DNA of 64,000 nucleotides from Ktedonobacter racemifer DSM 44963 (GTDB taxonomy: Bacteria > Chloroflexota > Ktedonobacteria > Ktedonobacterales > Ktedonobacteraceae), in contig NZ_ADVG01000005.1 in the NCBI RefSeq assembly GCF_000178855.1, forward strand, positions 744,001 through 808,000, in the 5' to 3' direction. The notes under the pieces were generated by a model. It saw only the letters and a program-made list of their open reading frames with translations, made no database searches and was not told the origin of the DNA. Both the position numbers and the translations under genes were made by a program. This document shows, in pieces, positions 15,400-24,529 of this stretch (within the stretch, counting starts at the first letter, position 1; each line of letters opens with the position of its first letter).

Positions 15400-17550
15400 A
15401 TCACGGGGGCTTTCTGGCTCGTTTTCTGTAACTGTCCCGCCTCTTCTGCTGAGAGCGCCAACCACTGTATAACTCTGGTGGCAGCAAAGTGGCTTCCCGA
15501 CTGGCGCACTCGCTGTCTGGCGTCTAACAGTTGCGGCAAAAGCTTCGCTCTCTCTTGTCGAGCCGTGTAGTAGACGACATTACAAAAGAGCGGAAGCATG
15601 TGCCATATGACCTCCTCATCCTGATCAAGCTCCTGCATCTCCTGATGGAGGGCGGGCAAGCGCTCAAAATCTGAGATCTCTATGGCCTCATACAAGGCCA
15701 TCCCCGCGTGTAATAGGCGCAGACGCCGATGCAGCAGAGCTGCCTGATCGATGGATGGAATCGCTGAGGTCTCCTGGTTGGTCTCATTCGCTCGATGCTG
15801 CAAGGCGGTTTCGACCCGCCCGATGAGCTGCCCCACCTGCTGATGGCGACTTTTGCGCTGCTCGCGGGTCGAATAGGTGACGGGATGAAGCAGGTAGAGC
15901 GCTGTGGTGAGTGCCAAGCGAATGTGTTCATGCGCCAGCGGATCAGGCAGCGCCAGTACCCAGCGCGCCATTGTTGCCGCCTCTCCACGCATCCAGAACT
16001 GCTCGACTGTTTGCTCCATTAGCCGCGCTGCCGTGGAGAAGGAAGCTCCGGCAAGCGCATGAGTAATGGCCTCAGCCCACTGTCCCTCAGCCTCATAAAA
16101 GTTGGCGGCTCGACAATGCAAGAGAGGCACCATCTCTGGCTGGCTGGTGTGAAGCGCTGAGAGCAGAGCTTCACGAAAGAGATCATGCAGCCGGTAGGTT
16201 TGCCGCTCCTCATCCAGGGGCACCAGGAAGAGATTCGCTCGCTCTAGCAACGCGAGCATCTGCTGGCTGACCGCCCGCGTTGGCGCGGCGGTGATAGCCT
16301 GACATACAGAAGCGTCCAGGCGCGAGAGAATGGCGATATGGAGTAAAAAGTCGCGCGTATTGGGAGACAGGCGTGCCAGGATGTCCTCCTGTACATAGTC
16401 CAGTAGATATCGCTGACTACCAGTCAATGTCTCAAGATACGCTGTGCGATCCTCACGCTTCTGCATCGTGAGCGCGACCAGATGTAGGCCAGCGATCCAG
16501 CCTTCCGTCCGGCCCACCAGACGCCGCAAATCTTCTTCCGAGAGCGGAGGAGAGAGCAACTTGTCCAAAAACTGATTCGCTTCGCCCTCCCGGAAGCGCA
16601 GCTCGTCCGCGCGAATCTCGGTCAACTGTCCGTGGGCTCGTAGACGCGCGAGAGGCAGATCCGGGTCCACGCGACTGGAGAGGATCAGGTGCAGATGAGC
16701 GGGGAGGTGCTCCAGAAAGAAGGCCATGCCCTGGTGAATGATCGGCTCTTCTATCACCCGATAATCATCCACAATGAGAACAATGGAAGCAGGGTACACC
16801 TGCTGGCTTTCCAACTCATGAAGAAGCACAGAAAGGCATCTAGAAAGCGGCGGTGGCTGGGGCGATTGCAACTGAGCCACCACGTTTTCTCCAAAGTTCG
16901 CTTCCAGGCTGGGACAGCGGCGCAGGGCAGCGATCAACGCGACCCAGAAGCGCGTTGGGCTGTTATCCAGTTCGTCCGGCGAGAGCCAGGCCACCTGTGT
17001 CTTTTTTTGCTGATGCGCCCAAACTGAGAGCAACGTGGTTTTGCCCCAGCCCGCCGAGGCAGAAAGCAGGGTCAGCGGCGTCGAAAGCACCTCATCGAGT
17101 GCAGCCAGCAAGCGTTCGCGCTCCACCAGGGTATTCGGCTGCCTCGGCGGAGCAAGTCGGCTGGAGAGCATCATCATTTCCTGCTCTGTCGTAGTCGCAG
17201 ACGGTTGCGCGCGCAAGAGCGAGTATGCCGTCTCTTCTAACCGCGAGAAACTGAGGCTTTCCGTTTGTCCGAGATAGCGCTTGCGGGTGCGACCCTCTCT
17301 GGTTTGATAGGCATACCAGTATGCTCCCCCACGTGGCCTCTGCTCCTGGTAGACATTGAGAGAGCCTCTTTCGCCATGGAAGGCAAAGGAGGACACCCCT
17401 TGGAGCCAGGCCAGCCAGGCGTCTTCCTTCGCTGGTTGAAAACGTTGCTCAAGCTGGCCCTGGGTGTACAACTCGTAGAAGCGCTGCTCTTTGGACCAGA
17501 TCAGGGCGTGAAGAGGTGCTCTGGGCATCGAACCTTCCTTGTGTCTACAT

Positions 17551-17583
17551 TGTTCCCAACGACCCTTCCATTCCTCCCAACAG
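17551..17583 (-). promoter_or_regulatory. Paired GTTGGGA motifs upstream of split LuxR gene
   Basis: On the gene's strand: CTGTTGGGAGGAA (17583-17571), a short gap, then GTTGGGAACAA (17560-17550), 23 bp before the ATG. CTTTGGTAT lies just upstream. The intact paralogue has the same block at 20318-20353. Good candidate for an autoregulatory operator. Confidence 0.5.
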
Positions 17584-18093
17584 AAGGCAAGTATACCAAA
17601 GAAGAGGCTCACCGGCAAGGAGCATTCCTCTCGGCGTGACGACCCGATCTGCCGACGCCTCGCCGTATGAGGGTGGGTCTTCCGCGGAGTTGATACTGCT
17701 GGCGAACCCCTCTCGACCGCATCAGAGTGGCATTGTAAAGAGCGCGTCTGGATTTCAAGCATGCTGAAAACTCATCAATCTTCGGCGAAATGCAGAATAT
17801 ATCAGCAATTCCTCCTTTTATCAGGCTTCTGCTTGGCTCCAGGGTGTTCGCAGATCTGGGCCTCTTCACGCTGCGCATATTATCTAGCTATCTCATCGCT
17901 CTCTCCAAGGTTCGCCAGCAGTATCGAAGTTGATGATTCAGAGAAAATACTGTTTGCTTGTTGACAAGTAGAGAACCTTTGAGTATGCTTGAGGAGCAGC
18001 TTCAGCAAAAACAGAGAAATTTGCAAAAACGGCCAAAAATCCTCCCATAGCTCCTCGTCCCCATTTCATCAACTTCGCGGAAGACCCAGCATC
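17584..18093. other. Intergenic with short inverted copies
   Basis: No supported gene. ATACTGCTGGCGAACC at 17693-17708 is inverted at 17909-17924, and a CGCGGAAGACCCA stretch near 17676-17690 (complement) recurs at 18077-18089. These look like remnants of a small mobile sequence between the split regulator and the integrase fragment. Confidence 0.4.
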
Positions 18094-18510
18094 ATGTGGC
18101 GAGGTGTCGAAGGGTTGCCCCCAATTGAGAGTGAACAGGAGCGCACACCACTGCTCGTGGGTATGCAGCGTGCGGTGGCCGGGCGTCCGTTGGTTCCGGG
18201 AATCAAAACACGGGTGGCCCGCCAACGTATTGCCCATCTGGGCAAGATCGCAGCGACCCAGCTTGGCGAGTCCGCCGCGCGCGAGCGCAATCTGGAGCGC
18301 GCAGAGCAGTTACGTGCATGGGCACGTCAACTGGAAAGTGCCGCGCCGCATCTCTTGCGGCATAGTCTGGCGCGGCGCATGCTCAAAACCGGGGCGCAGC
18401 TCCCCGAAGTACAGCGCATGCTTGGTCATAGCCGACTCTCGACGACGGGACTCTATCTCACGCCGAGTGAAGGGGATGTCAGAGCAGCAGTGGAGCATGC
18501 CGGTCTGTAA
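18094..18510 (+). pseudogene. C-terminal fragment of a tyrosine recombinase
   Basis: 138 residues. The end carries the catalytic signature of phage-type integrases: HLLRH (His86, Arg89), LGHSRLSTTGLY (His112, Tyr121). The box I Arg and the whole N-terminal half are missing, and no ribosome site supports the ATG at 18094. The part before residue 80 is Arg/Ala-rich helix. Most likely the 3' remnant of a transposon integrase. Confidence 0.65.
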
Positions 18511-18671
18511 CATACGTGACATGCAGCGATCAACGCACGCAGAAGAGAAGAGGAAAAGAACAAGAAGAAGGGGAAGTGGTGGAAGCGGAGAACGTGGAGA
18601 AGGAAGAAGAACAGAGTGGGGCAGAGAACCTCCTGGCCCTGCGACGGTTCAAAATCATTGATGGAGAGTCA

Positions 18672-18934
18672 GGTACCCCATGCCTAAAGGCAGGGGCTTG
18701 TGAAAGCAAGCCCGGACCTGTCCAGACTTAACCAGAATCTTCTACTTCGGTAGGAGGTTATCAGGCTACGATAGAGGTGAAGTGTTCAAGTTCCTACCTA
18801 CGGGTGCGTGCCAGCCGGTAGCTCTAGAATCTCTGAGTTAAACAGTCATACGGGGTTGAAGACAGTGCTCAGGGAAAAGTACCGCCCTCTATCATTGTCG
18901 AGGCAAACATCACCCTGGAAACAGGAGGCTCACC
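18672..18934 (+). ncRNA. Omega RNA region upstream of iscB
   Basis: About 260 bp of non-coding, hairpin-rich sequence directly 5' of iscB, where IscB omega RNAs are encoded. Visible stems: CCCATGCCTAAAGGCAGGGG (18679-18698), GGCTTGTGAAAGCAAGCC (18697-18714), and a long arm around 18793-18825 (CCTACCTACGGG...CCGGTAG). The guide would come from sequence just 5' of about 18670. RNA limits are inferred. Confidence 0.65.
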
Positions 18935-20224
18935 TTGAGCAATGTTTTTGTGATTGATAGTGACTGCAAACCATTAAATCCGGTCCATCCAGGACACGCG
19001 AGGCGCTTGCTCAAGCAAGGCAAAGCAGCCGTGTATAGGAGATATCCTTTCACGATTCTCCTTCGCCGGGTGGTCGAGCAGCCAGAGGTACAGCCATTGC
19101 GCTTGAAACTCGACCCTGGTAGCAAAACGACAGGGATTGCCTTGGTGAACGATGCCAACGGTCACGTCGTCTTCGCGGCTGAACTTGAGCATCGAGGACA
19201 CGCGATGAAAGACAGCCTGGATAGTCGTCGTGCAAGTCGCCAGGGACGGAGGCAGCGTAAAACACGCTATAGAAAGTCGAGATTCCAGAATAGGCGGCGG
19301 AAGAAAGGATGGTTGCCCCCCTCGCTGGAGAGTCGGCTTGCCAATATCCTGACGTGGGTAGCGCGTCTATGCAGGTATGCTCCCATTACTGCCATCAGTC
19401 AGGAATTGGTGAGGTTTGATCTGCAACTGATGGAGAACCCCGATATTGCAGGCGTGGAATACCAACAAGGCACTCTGCAAGGCTATGAAGTGAGAGAATT
19501 TTTGCTGGAGAAGTGGGAACGCACGTGTGCCTATTGTGGGAAGCAAAATGTTCCTCTCCAAGTCGAGCATATTCATCCTCGCGCCAATGGTGGCACAAGC
19601 CGGATGAGCAATCTTACCTTGGCGTGCGAACCATGCAATACTGCCAAAGGCACTCAGGAGATCGAAGTCTTCTTGAAAAAGAAACCTGACGTGCTCAAGC
19701 GTCTTCTCGCTCAGGTCAAAAAGCCACTCAAGGATGCCAGCGCTGTCAATAGCACACGATGTGCTTTGCTCGAACGGCTGAAAGCTCTCGGCTTGCCTGT
19801 CGAGTGTGGGAGTGGTGGATTGACGAAGTGGAATCGTACCACGCGAGGACTCCCCAAAACCCACTGGCTCGATGCGGCTTGCGTAGGCAAGAGCACGCCC
19901 GATGTGCTTTCGCAGAAGGGAGTCATCCCACTGCGCATCAAAGCGACAGGGCATGGGAGGAGGCAAATGTGTGTGCCTGACAAGTATGGATTCCCGAAGC
20001 AGCACAAAGAGCGCAAAAAGACATTTCTTGGGTATCAAACGGGTGATCTGGTCAAAGCCATCACCCCCAAAGGAACATTTGAAGGACGGATAGCCATTCG
20101 TCATCGGCCATCATTCCGACTGGAGAAGGTCGATATTCACCCCAAATATATGCGTTGTGTGCAACGATCCGATGGCTATGAGTATACACAGAAAGGAGTG
20201 CGCCATGCTCCTCCCCATAGCTAA
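18935..20224 (+). CDS. iscB: IscB RNA-guided HNH/RuvC nuclease
   Basis: 429 residues from TTG at 18935, set by GGAGG 6 nt upstream. Domains in order: PLMP (residues 1-40, VFVIDSDCKPLNPVHPGHAR); RuvC-I with Asp60 in LDPGSKTTGIAL; Arg-rich bridge helix (97-125); RuvC-II with Glu156; HNH with Cys198, Cys201, His212, His214, Cys231 and Cys234; RuvC-III with His310 and Asp313 in THWLDAACVG; and a C-terminal PI-like domain (VPDKYGFPK, then TPKGTFEGRIAIR). IscB is the Cas9 ancestor, a nuclease guided by the adjacent omega RNA. All catalytic residues are present. Relatives from Ktedonobacter were among the first studied. Confidence 0.95.
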   Translation: MSNVFVIDSDCKPLNPVHPGHARRLLKQGKAAVYRRYPFTILLRRVVEQPEVQPLRLKLDPGSKTTGIALVNDANGHVVFAAELEHRGHAMKDSLDSRRASRQGRRQRKTRYRKSRFQNRRRKKGWLPPSLESRLANILTWVARLCRYAPITAISQELVRFDLQLMENPDIAGVEYQQGTLQGYEVREFLLEKWERTCAYCGKQNVPLQVEHIHPRANGGTSRMSNLTLACEPCNTAKGTQEIEVFLKKKPDVLKRLLAQVKKPLKDASAVNSTRCALLERLKALGLPVECGSGGLTKWNRTTRGLPKTHWLDAACVGKSTPDVLSQKGVIPLRIKATGHGRRQMCVPDKYGFPKQHKERKKTFLGYQTGDLVKAITPKGTFEGRIAIRHRPSFRLEKVDIHPKYMRCVQRSDGYEYTQKGVRHAPPHS

Positions 20225-20317
20225 AGCCAGGGGTCCCCGCATGGCGCAATTTTTAGATGGAAATGCTCCTTGAGGAGCACTCCTTGCCTGTTGGTCTTCT
20301 CTTTGGTATCCTCCTCT

Positions 20318-20353
20318 CTGTTGGGAGGAACAGAAGCCCCGTTGGGAACAACG
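20318..20353 (+). promoter_or_regulatory. Paired GTTGGGA motifs upstream of intact LuxR gene
   Basis: CTGTTGGGAGGAA (20318-20330) and GTTGGGAACAACG (20341-20353), 22 bp before the ATG at 20375, with CTTTGGTATC just upstream (20301-20310). Same order and spacing as at 17551-17583. Confidence 0.5.
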
Positions 20354-20374
20354 TCGTGACACGCGAAAGGTCAT

Positions 20375-23300
20375 ATGCCGAAAATCTCTCTTCACACGCT
20401 TATTTGGTCTCGTGAGCATCATCTCTATGAACTGTATACGCAGGGCCATCTTGAGCAGTGTTTTCAACGAGCAGAGGAAGCGGCCTGGCAAGCATGGCTC
20501 AGTGAGGTCGTCTCCTTCGCTTTCCAGGGTGCGTGCGGTCGCCTCAACGTCTACCAGGAGGTTCGGCCACGTGGAGGGTCGTATTGGTATGCCTACCATA
20601 CCACAGAGGGCCGCACGCGCAAGCGCTATCTTGGACCGACCACGAGAGTTTCGTTCGCTCGTCTGGAGGCTGCTGCACAGGCTCTCGCACGCAAGTCACC
20701 CCTCCCCTCGTTGCCCACTTCGCGCACGCAGCCACCAGCCGAACCGTCGATGACATTGCTCTTAACCAAGCTGGCTCCGCCACGCCTCCCAACATCGTTG
20801 GTCGTGCGAGATCGCTTGCTCGCTGATTTGGAGCTCGCACGCTCGGCCCCGTTCACGCTGCTGGCCGCTTCTGCCGGGTGGGGCAAGACGACGCTGCTTT
20901 CCACGTGGGCCAGCTTGCATCAAGAACAGATCGCCTGGCTCTCTCTGGATTCGCTGGACAATGATCCTTTTCGCTTCTGGGTCGCCGTGATTGCGGCGCT
21001 GCGCAGATGTCGGCCAGGCATTGGGGTGGTTGCTCTTGCCCTGTTGCACGAGCCTGTACCTCCTTCCCTTTCCGCGGTCCTGACCGTACTCCTCAATGAG
21101 CTGGCTCTTGTGACGGAGCACGCCACTCCTATCGTGGTAATTCTGGATGATTATCATGTGATCGACCATCAGGATATTGATGAAACGTTGATCTTCTGGG
21201 TCGAGCATTTGCCTCCCCACGTCCATCTCCTGCTCTCCAGTCGGGTTGACCCGGATCTTCCTCTGGCGCGCTGGCGCCTGCGAGGACAGTTGGCCGAGAT
21301 CCGCGCCACCGATTTACGCTTTCGTCCAGATGAGGTCAGTCTCCTTCTGCGGCAAGCGGTGGGACTCTCGCTCTCAGAAGACGAGGTAACGGCTCTGGAA
21401 AGGCGCACAGAGGGCTGGGTAGCCGGATTGCACCTGGCGTCCCTGCTTCTGCGCCACAGGGAAGATCGTTCAGCCTGGATTGCGACCTTTACCGGCAGCC
21501 ACCGCCATTTGCTGGACTATGTGCAGCAGGACATTCTCTCTCAGCAGCCTGGCACGCTCCAGGACTTCTTGCTCCAGACGGCAGTGCTCACCCGGCTCTC
21601 AGCGCCGCTCTGCCAGGCAGTGACCCAGGCGCCAGAGCCGCAGACGTGCCAGCAGATCCTGCAAGAGTTGGAGCGGGCCAACCTCTTTCTCCAGCCCCTG
21701 GACGAGCAGCGACAGTGGTATCGCTTGCACGATCTCTTCCGCGAGGCGCTTCTGGCTATACTTTCAGCCAAAGACCCAAAGCTGCTCCCTCAGCTGCACC
21801 TGCGCGCGGCTCGCTACTATGCTGAAAAAGGGGAGATACGAGAGGCCATTGCCCATGCCCTGCAAGCGCCAGATTTCTCCTATGCCGCACGTCTGATGGA
21901 GGACGGTGCTCAAAGCCTCTGGGTGAGCGGTGAAGCGCAGACCGTGCAGGCCTGGATGGAGGCTCTGCCGGATGCTGTCTTGTGGCAGCATGCCCGTCTC
22001 GCCCTCACAGCGACGCTCCGCGTGCTGGAATCCTTGCATGAAACGACCGAGATGGCCTATGCCAGCGCACAGGCACAAGTGGAACACACGCTCGCTCGCC
22101 TGCAAGAGCAGTTCATGCGTCAAGAGAGCAAGGCGGGCACATCTGAGAGCGAGTACGTTCACCATGCAGATGAACGCATCGTGATCGGGCGGCGCCTGCG
22201 TTTGTTGCGCGCCTTGATCGAGACGAGGGCAATTCTCAGGCGGCGCGACAAGGTGCGTCTCGCACAGCTTGCCAGAGAGCTAGAGGGACTCGCTCAGGAT
22301 GAGGAAATGAGTTGGAACATGATTGTGCACGCTCTCTCCTTCTGGCTGACCGAGTCGTTTGAGCGTGAGGGTGCCCTGCTGATCCCGAGGCTCTTGCAGT
22401 TCAAGCAGCAGGCAGAACACGCAGGAGATCGGCTGGTGAGCATCAGAGTGATAGAGTGGCTGGCGAATGCGTATCTGAGAGCCGGGCAGATGCAGCAGGT
22501 CGAGCGAGAATGTTTGGCCGGGCTTGTCCTGGTGAAACACATCGGTGGGCATACCGCATGGGCAGGCTATCTGCATCTCTTCCTGTTTCATGCCTACTAC
22601 GCCTGGAATCGTCTGGAAGAAGCGGCTGGCTCCCTCCAGCAGACACTGCGCATCGCACAGGACTGGCAGCAGGTCGATTTGCTGATATCGAGCCGTCTCT
22701 ATATGACGTGGATCAGCCTCGCACGAGGTGATCTGGCTGCCGCAGACCAGGGGATGCATCAGGCGGAAGCATTGGCACAGCAAGAGCGCTTTGCGCTCAG
22801 CCCTATATCGGTGGAGGTGGCCCGCGTGCAATACTGGCTAGCTGCCGGAGATCTGGAGGCGGCGCGTTCCTGGGCACAGCAGGTGGTGTTCTCCCCACAA
22901 GCATGGAACCCCAACGAGAAATGGGCGGTGTTGATGCTGGTGCGCGTGTATCTCGCACTGCATCAATTTCCCCAGGCACTCGACATACTGGATCGTTTCC
23001 GAGAGCTTCTTGATCGGCCAGGGGATATCTATATGACGATCCAGATGCTTGTGTTGCAGGTCGTGGCCCTGTATCAGGTAGGAAAAAAAGAGCAGGCTCT
23101 GACCGTCACCGCTCGCTTGCTGAATCTGACCGAGAGAGATGGCTACCTTCGCGTGTATCTCGATCAGGGTGAACCGATGAGGCAGGTGCTCCTGGCGTTC
23201 CTCGCCTCTCATGGCAGGCAGCATGAGCTGCCCCGGTCCACAGCCGCCTATGCATCAAAGCTGTTGGCTGCCTTCAAGCAGGAGGGACAAGGCACAAGTC

Positions 23301-23572
23301 CATCCGAGGTCTCAGCAACCACACCTTCTCCATCATCGGCTTTTGCCCCGAAGATGGCTTCTCGCGAGCCCGCGCTTGTGGTATCTCTCACCCGCCGGGA
23401 GCAGGAGGTCCTGTGCCTGCTGGCCGCTGGGGCCTCCAATCAGGAGATTGCCCAAACCCTGGTGATTTCTCTGGACACGGTGAAAAAACATGTCGGCCGT
23501 CTGCTCGACAAGCTAGGAGCCACCAATCGCACGCAGGCGATTGCCCAGGCGCGTGCCCGCTCGCTACTCTAG
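20375..23572 (+). CDS. MalT-type LuxR-family regulator (STAND ATPase)
   Basis: 1065 residues. Residues about 20-105 form an Arm/AP2-like module (GSYWYAYHTTEGRTRKRYLG). The P-loop AASAGWGKTTLL is near residue 170 and Walker B-like VVILDDYHVI near 255. A winged-helix and long TPR-like helical region runs to about 960. The C-terminal LuxR HTH is VVSLTRREQEVLCLLAAGAS, then NQEIAQTLVISLDTVKKHVG. As in MalT, ligand plus ATP should drive assembly on DNA. AAAGG precedes the ATG. It is followed by its small partner gene at 23710; the split paralogue lies at 12835-17528. Ligand unknown. Confidence 0.92.
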   Translation: MPKISLHTLIWSREHHLYELYTQGHLEQCFQRAEEAAWQAWLSEVVSFAFQGACGRLNVYQEVRPRGGSYWYAYHTTEGRTRKRYLGPTTRVSFARLEAAAQALARKSPLPSLPTSRTQPPAEPSMTLLLTKLAPPRLPTSLVVRDRLLADLELARSAPFTLLAASAGWGKTTLLSTWASLHQEQIAWLSLDSLDNDPFRFWVAVIAALRRCRPGIGVVALALLHEPVPPSLSAVLTVLLNELALVTEHATPIVVILDDYHVIDHQDIDETLIFWVEHLPPHVHLLLSSRVDPDLPLARWRLRGQLAEIRATDLRFRPDEVSLLLRQAVGLSLSEDEVTALERRTEGWVAGLHLASLLLRHREDRSAWIATFTGSHRHLLDYVQQDILSQQPGTLQDFLLQTAVLTRLSAPLCQAVTQAPEPQTCQQILQELERANLFLQPLDEQRQWYRLHDLFREALLAILSAKDPKLLPQLHLRAARYYAEKGEIREAIAHALQAPDFSYAARLMEDGAQSLWVSGEAQTVQAWMEALPDAVLWQHARLALTATLRVLESLHETTEMAYASAQAQVEHTLARLQEQFMRQESKAGTSESEYVHHADERIVIGRRLRLLRALIETRAILRRRDKVRLAQLARELEGLAQDEEMSWNMIVHALSFWLTESFEREGALLIPRLLQFKQQAEHAGDRLVSIRVIEWLANAYLRAGQMQQVERECLAGLVLVKHIGGHTAWAGYLHLFLFHAYYAWNRLEEAAGSLQQTLRIAQDWQQVDLLISSRLYMTWISLARGDLAAADQGMHQAEALAQQERFALSPISVEVARVQYWLAAGDLEAARSWAQQVVFSPQAWNPNEKWAVLMLVRVYLALHQFPQALDILDRFRELLDRPGDIYMTIQMLVLQVVALYQVGKKEQALTVTARLLNLTERDGYLRVYLDQGEPMRQVLLAFLASHGRQHELPRSTAAYASKLLAAFKQEGQGTSPSEVSATTPSPSSAFAPKMASREPALVVSLTRREQEVLCLLAAGASNQEIAQTLVISLDTVKKHVGRLLDKLGATNRTQAIAQARARSLL

Positions 23573-23578
23573 ACCCGT

Positions 23579-23591
23579 TTCCTCCCAACAG
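23579..23591. promoter_or_regulatory. CTGTTGGGAGGAA motif (inverted) between LuxR and its small partner
   Basis: TTCCTCCCAACAG starts 7 bp after the LuxR stop and lies about 120 bp before the partner gene. It is followed by a CTCCCTCTGG block, as in the other locus (12817-12829). Its repeated position suggests control of the partner gene. Confidence 0.45.
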
Positions 23592-23709
23592 AGAGCCTTT
23601 CTGCTCACAAAACTTCTCCCTCTGGTACACTTTTGAGGGTTGTATTCGAGGACACGCTCCTTCTATACTTTCCAAGAGAAAAGAGCACTGCAAACAGAGG
23701 AGCAGACAC

Positions 23710-24459
23710 ATGCACTACCGTATTCGTGTGCAAGGACACCTTGCACTGATCTTTCAAGACCGCTTTGGGGGATTACACATCGAACACCAGGAAGCTGGAA
23801 CGACCCTCCTCTCAGGATTTCTCCCAGATCAAGCAGCGTTGCATGGTGTGCTCTTACAGATGATCCGTCTTGGTCTTGTACTGCTCGAGCTTTCGGCAAA
23901 CGAGCATGCACAGGACAGTGACTCAGAAAAAAGCGAGGAAAGCCCTATGATTACTGAACCGAAGGTAGAACAACGTAGCGAGCAGCACTATGTCGCAATT
24001 CGCACCCAGGTGACGCCGCGAGGATTGGGGAAAAGCCTGGTCTCCCGGCTTTTTAGCGAAGTGCGTGTCTGGTTGGAAAAGCAGGGCATCACCCCGACTG
24101 ACGCGCCTTTCATCCGCTATCTCGTCATCGATATGTCGACGGAGTTCGATCTTGAACTAGGCTGGCCTGTTGCGAGTCCGCTGTCAGGCACCGAGCGCAT
24201 TCGCGCTGGTATATTGCCCGCTGGTCGATATGCTTCGCTCGTCTCCATCGGACCATACAAAGGGAAAGCACTCATGAAGGCCAATGGCGCGCTGATAGAC
24301 TGGGGAGTTGAGCATGGCGTCGTGTGGGATAGTCAGCAAACCGAACGGGGCGAGGCCTTCGGCGCACGTCTGGAATCTTACATCAAGGGACCGGAAAACG
24401 AGCCTGATCCAGACAAATGGAAAACAGAAGTGGCGATTCGGATGGCGGATCAATCTTGA
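23710..24459 (+). CDS. LuxR-linked small domain continuous with a GyrI-like domain
   Basis: 249 codons in one frame. Residues 1-65 (MHYRIRVQGHLALIFQDRFG, then TTLLSGFLPDQAALHGVL) match the stand-alone 71-residue protein at 12421-12636. Residues 80-249 form a GyrI-like/AraC effector-binding domain (QHYVAIRTQV, then GILPAGRYASLVSIGPYKG). An internal ATG at 23947 has GAGG 8 nt upstream, so the GyrI part may also be made alone. The linker is Ser/Glu-rich. GyrI-like domains bind small hydrophobic or drug-like ligands. A fusion would link the LuxR partner to ligand sensing; two genes joined by loss of a stop is the alternative. Confidence 0.75.
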   Translation: MHYRIRVQGHLALIFQDRFGGLHIEHQEAGTTLLSGFLPDQAALHGVLLQMIRLGLVLLELSANEHAQDSDSEKSEESPMITEPKVEQRSEQHYVAIRTQVTPRGLGKSLVSRLFSEVRVWLEKQGITPTDAPFIRYLVIDMSTEFDLELGWPVASPLSGTERIRAGILPAGRYASLVSIGPYKGKALMKANGALIDWGVEHGVVWDSQQTERGEAFGARLESYIKGPENEPDPDKWKTEVAIRMADQS

Positions 24460-24529
24460 CACGAGAGGTCGAGCTAAACGTGTTGCGAGATGACCGAGAT
24501 CGTCAAGGCAGAGAGAGGAGCGAAGCCCT

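Larger units (their letters stand above)
13902..15427. mobile_element. IS200/IS605-type element B (RHH gene + tnpB), inserted in the LuxR gene
   Basis: Same layout as element A, opposite orientation. The left end abuts TTAC (complement of 15428-15431) and begins AGAAAACGAGCCAGAAAGCC. The right end lies near 13902-13906 after the hairpin CCCCCTGGATTTATCCGGGGG. No target duplication. The element splits the regulator gene, and joining its flanks restores the LuxR frame if the right end is just past GGGGGAGTGT. Confidence 0.85.
12835..17528 (-). pseudogene. MalT-type LuxR regulator split by TnpB element B
   Basis: Two parts of one gene. The head, 17528 down to about 15428, starts MPRAPLHALIWSKEQRFYEL (AAGGAAGG upstream). 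It carries an Arm-like N-terminal module (residues about 20-105), a P-loop (SASAGWGKTTLL) and the winged-helix region. The tail, about 13901 down to 12835, carries the TPR-like part and the LuxR HTH (VISLTQREQDVLRWLATGAS, then NQDIARALVIELPTVKKHVS). Joined, they align end to end with the intact paralogue at 20375-23572. The break is directly after GGACAGTTAC, the element's TTAC target. Inactive unless the element excises. Confidence 0.85.
18670..20250. mobile_element. IscB element (omega RNA + iscB)
   Basis: The left part begins near GTACCCCATGCCTAAAGGCA at 18673. The right part ends near the hairpin CCATAGCTAAAGCCAGGGGT at 20215-20234. Both ends share a CTAAAG(G/C)CAGGGG core, as subterminal hairpins of IS200/IS605-like elements do. 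No TnpA gene is present. Exact boundaries were not resolved because there is no second copy in the window. Confidence 0.6.
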
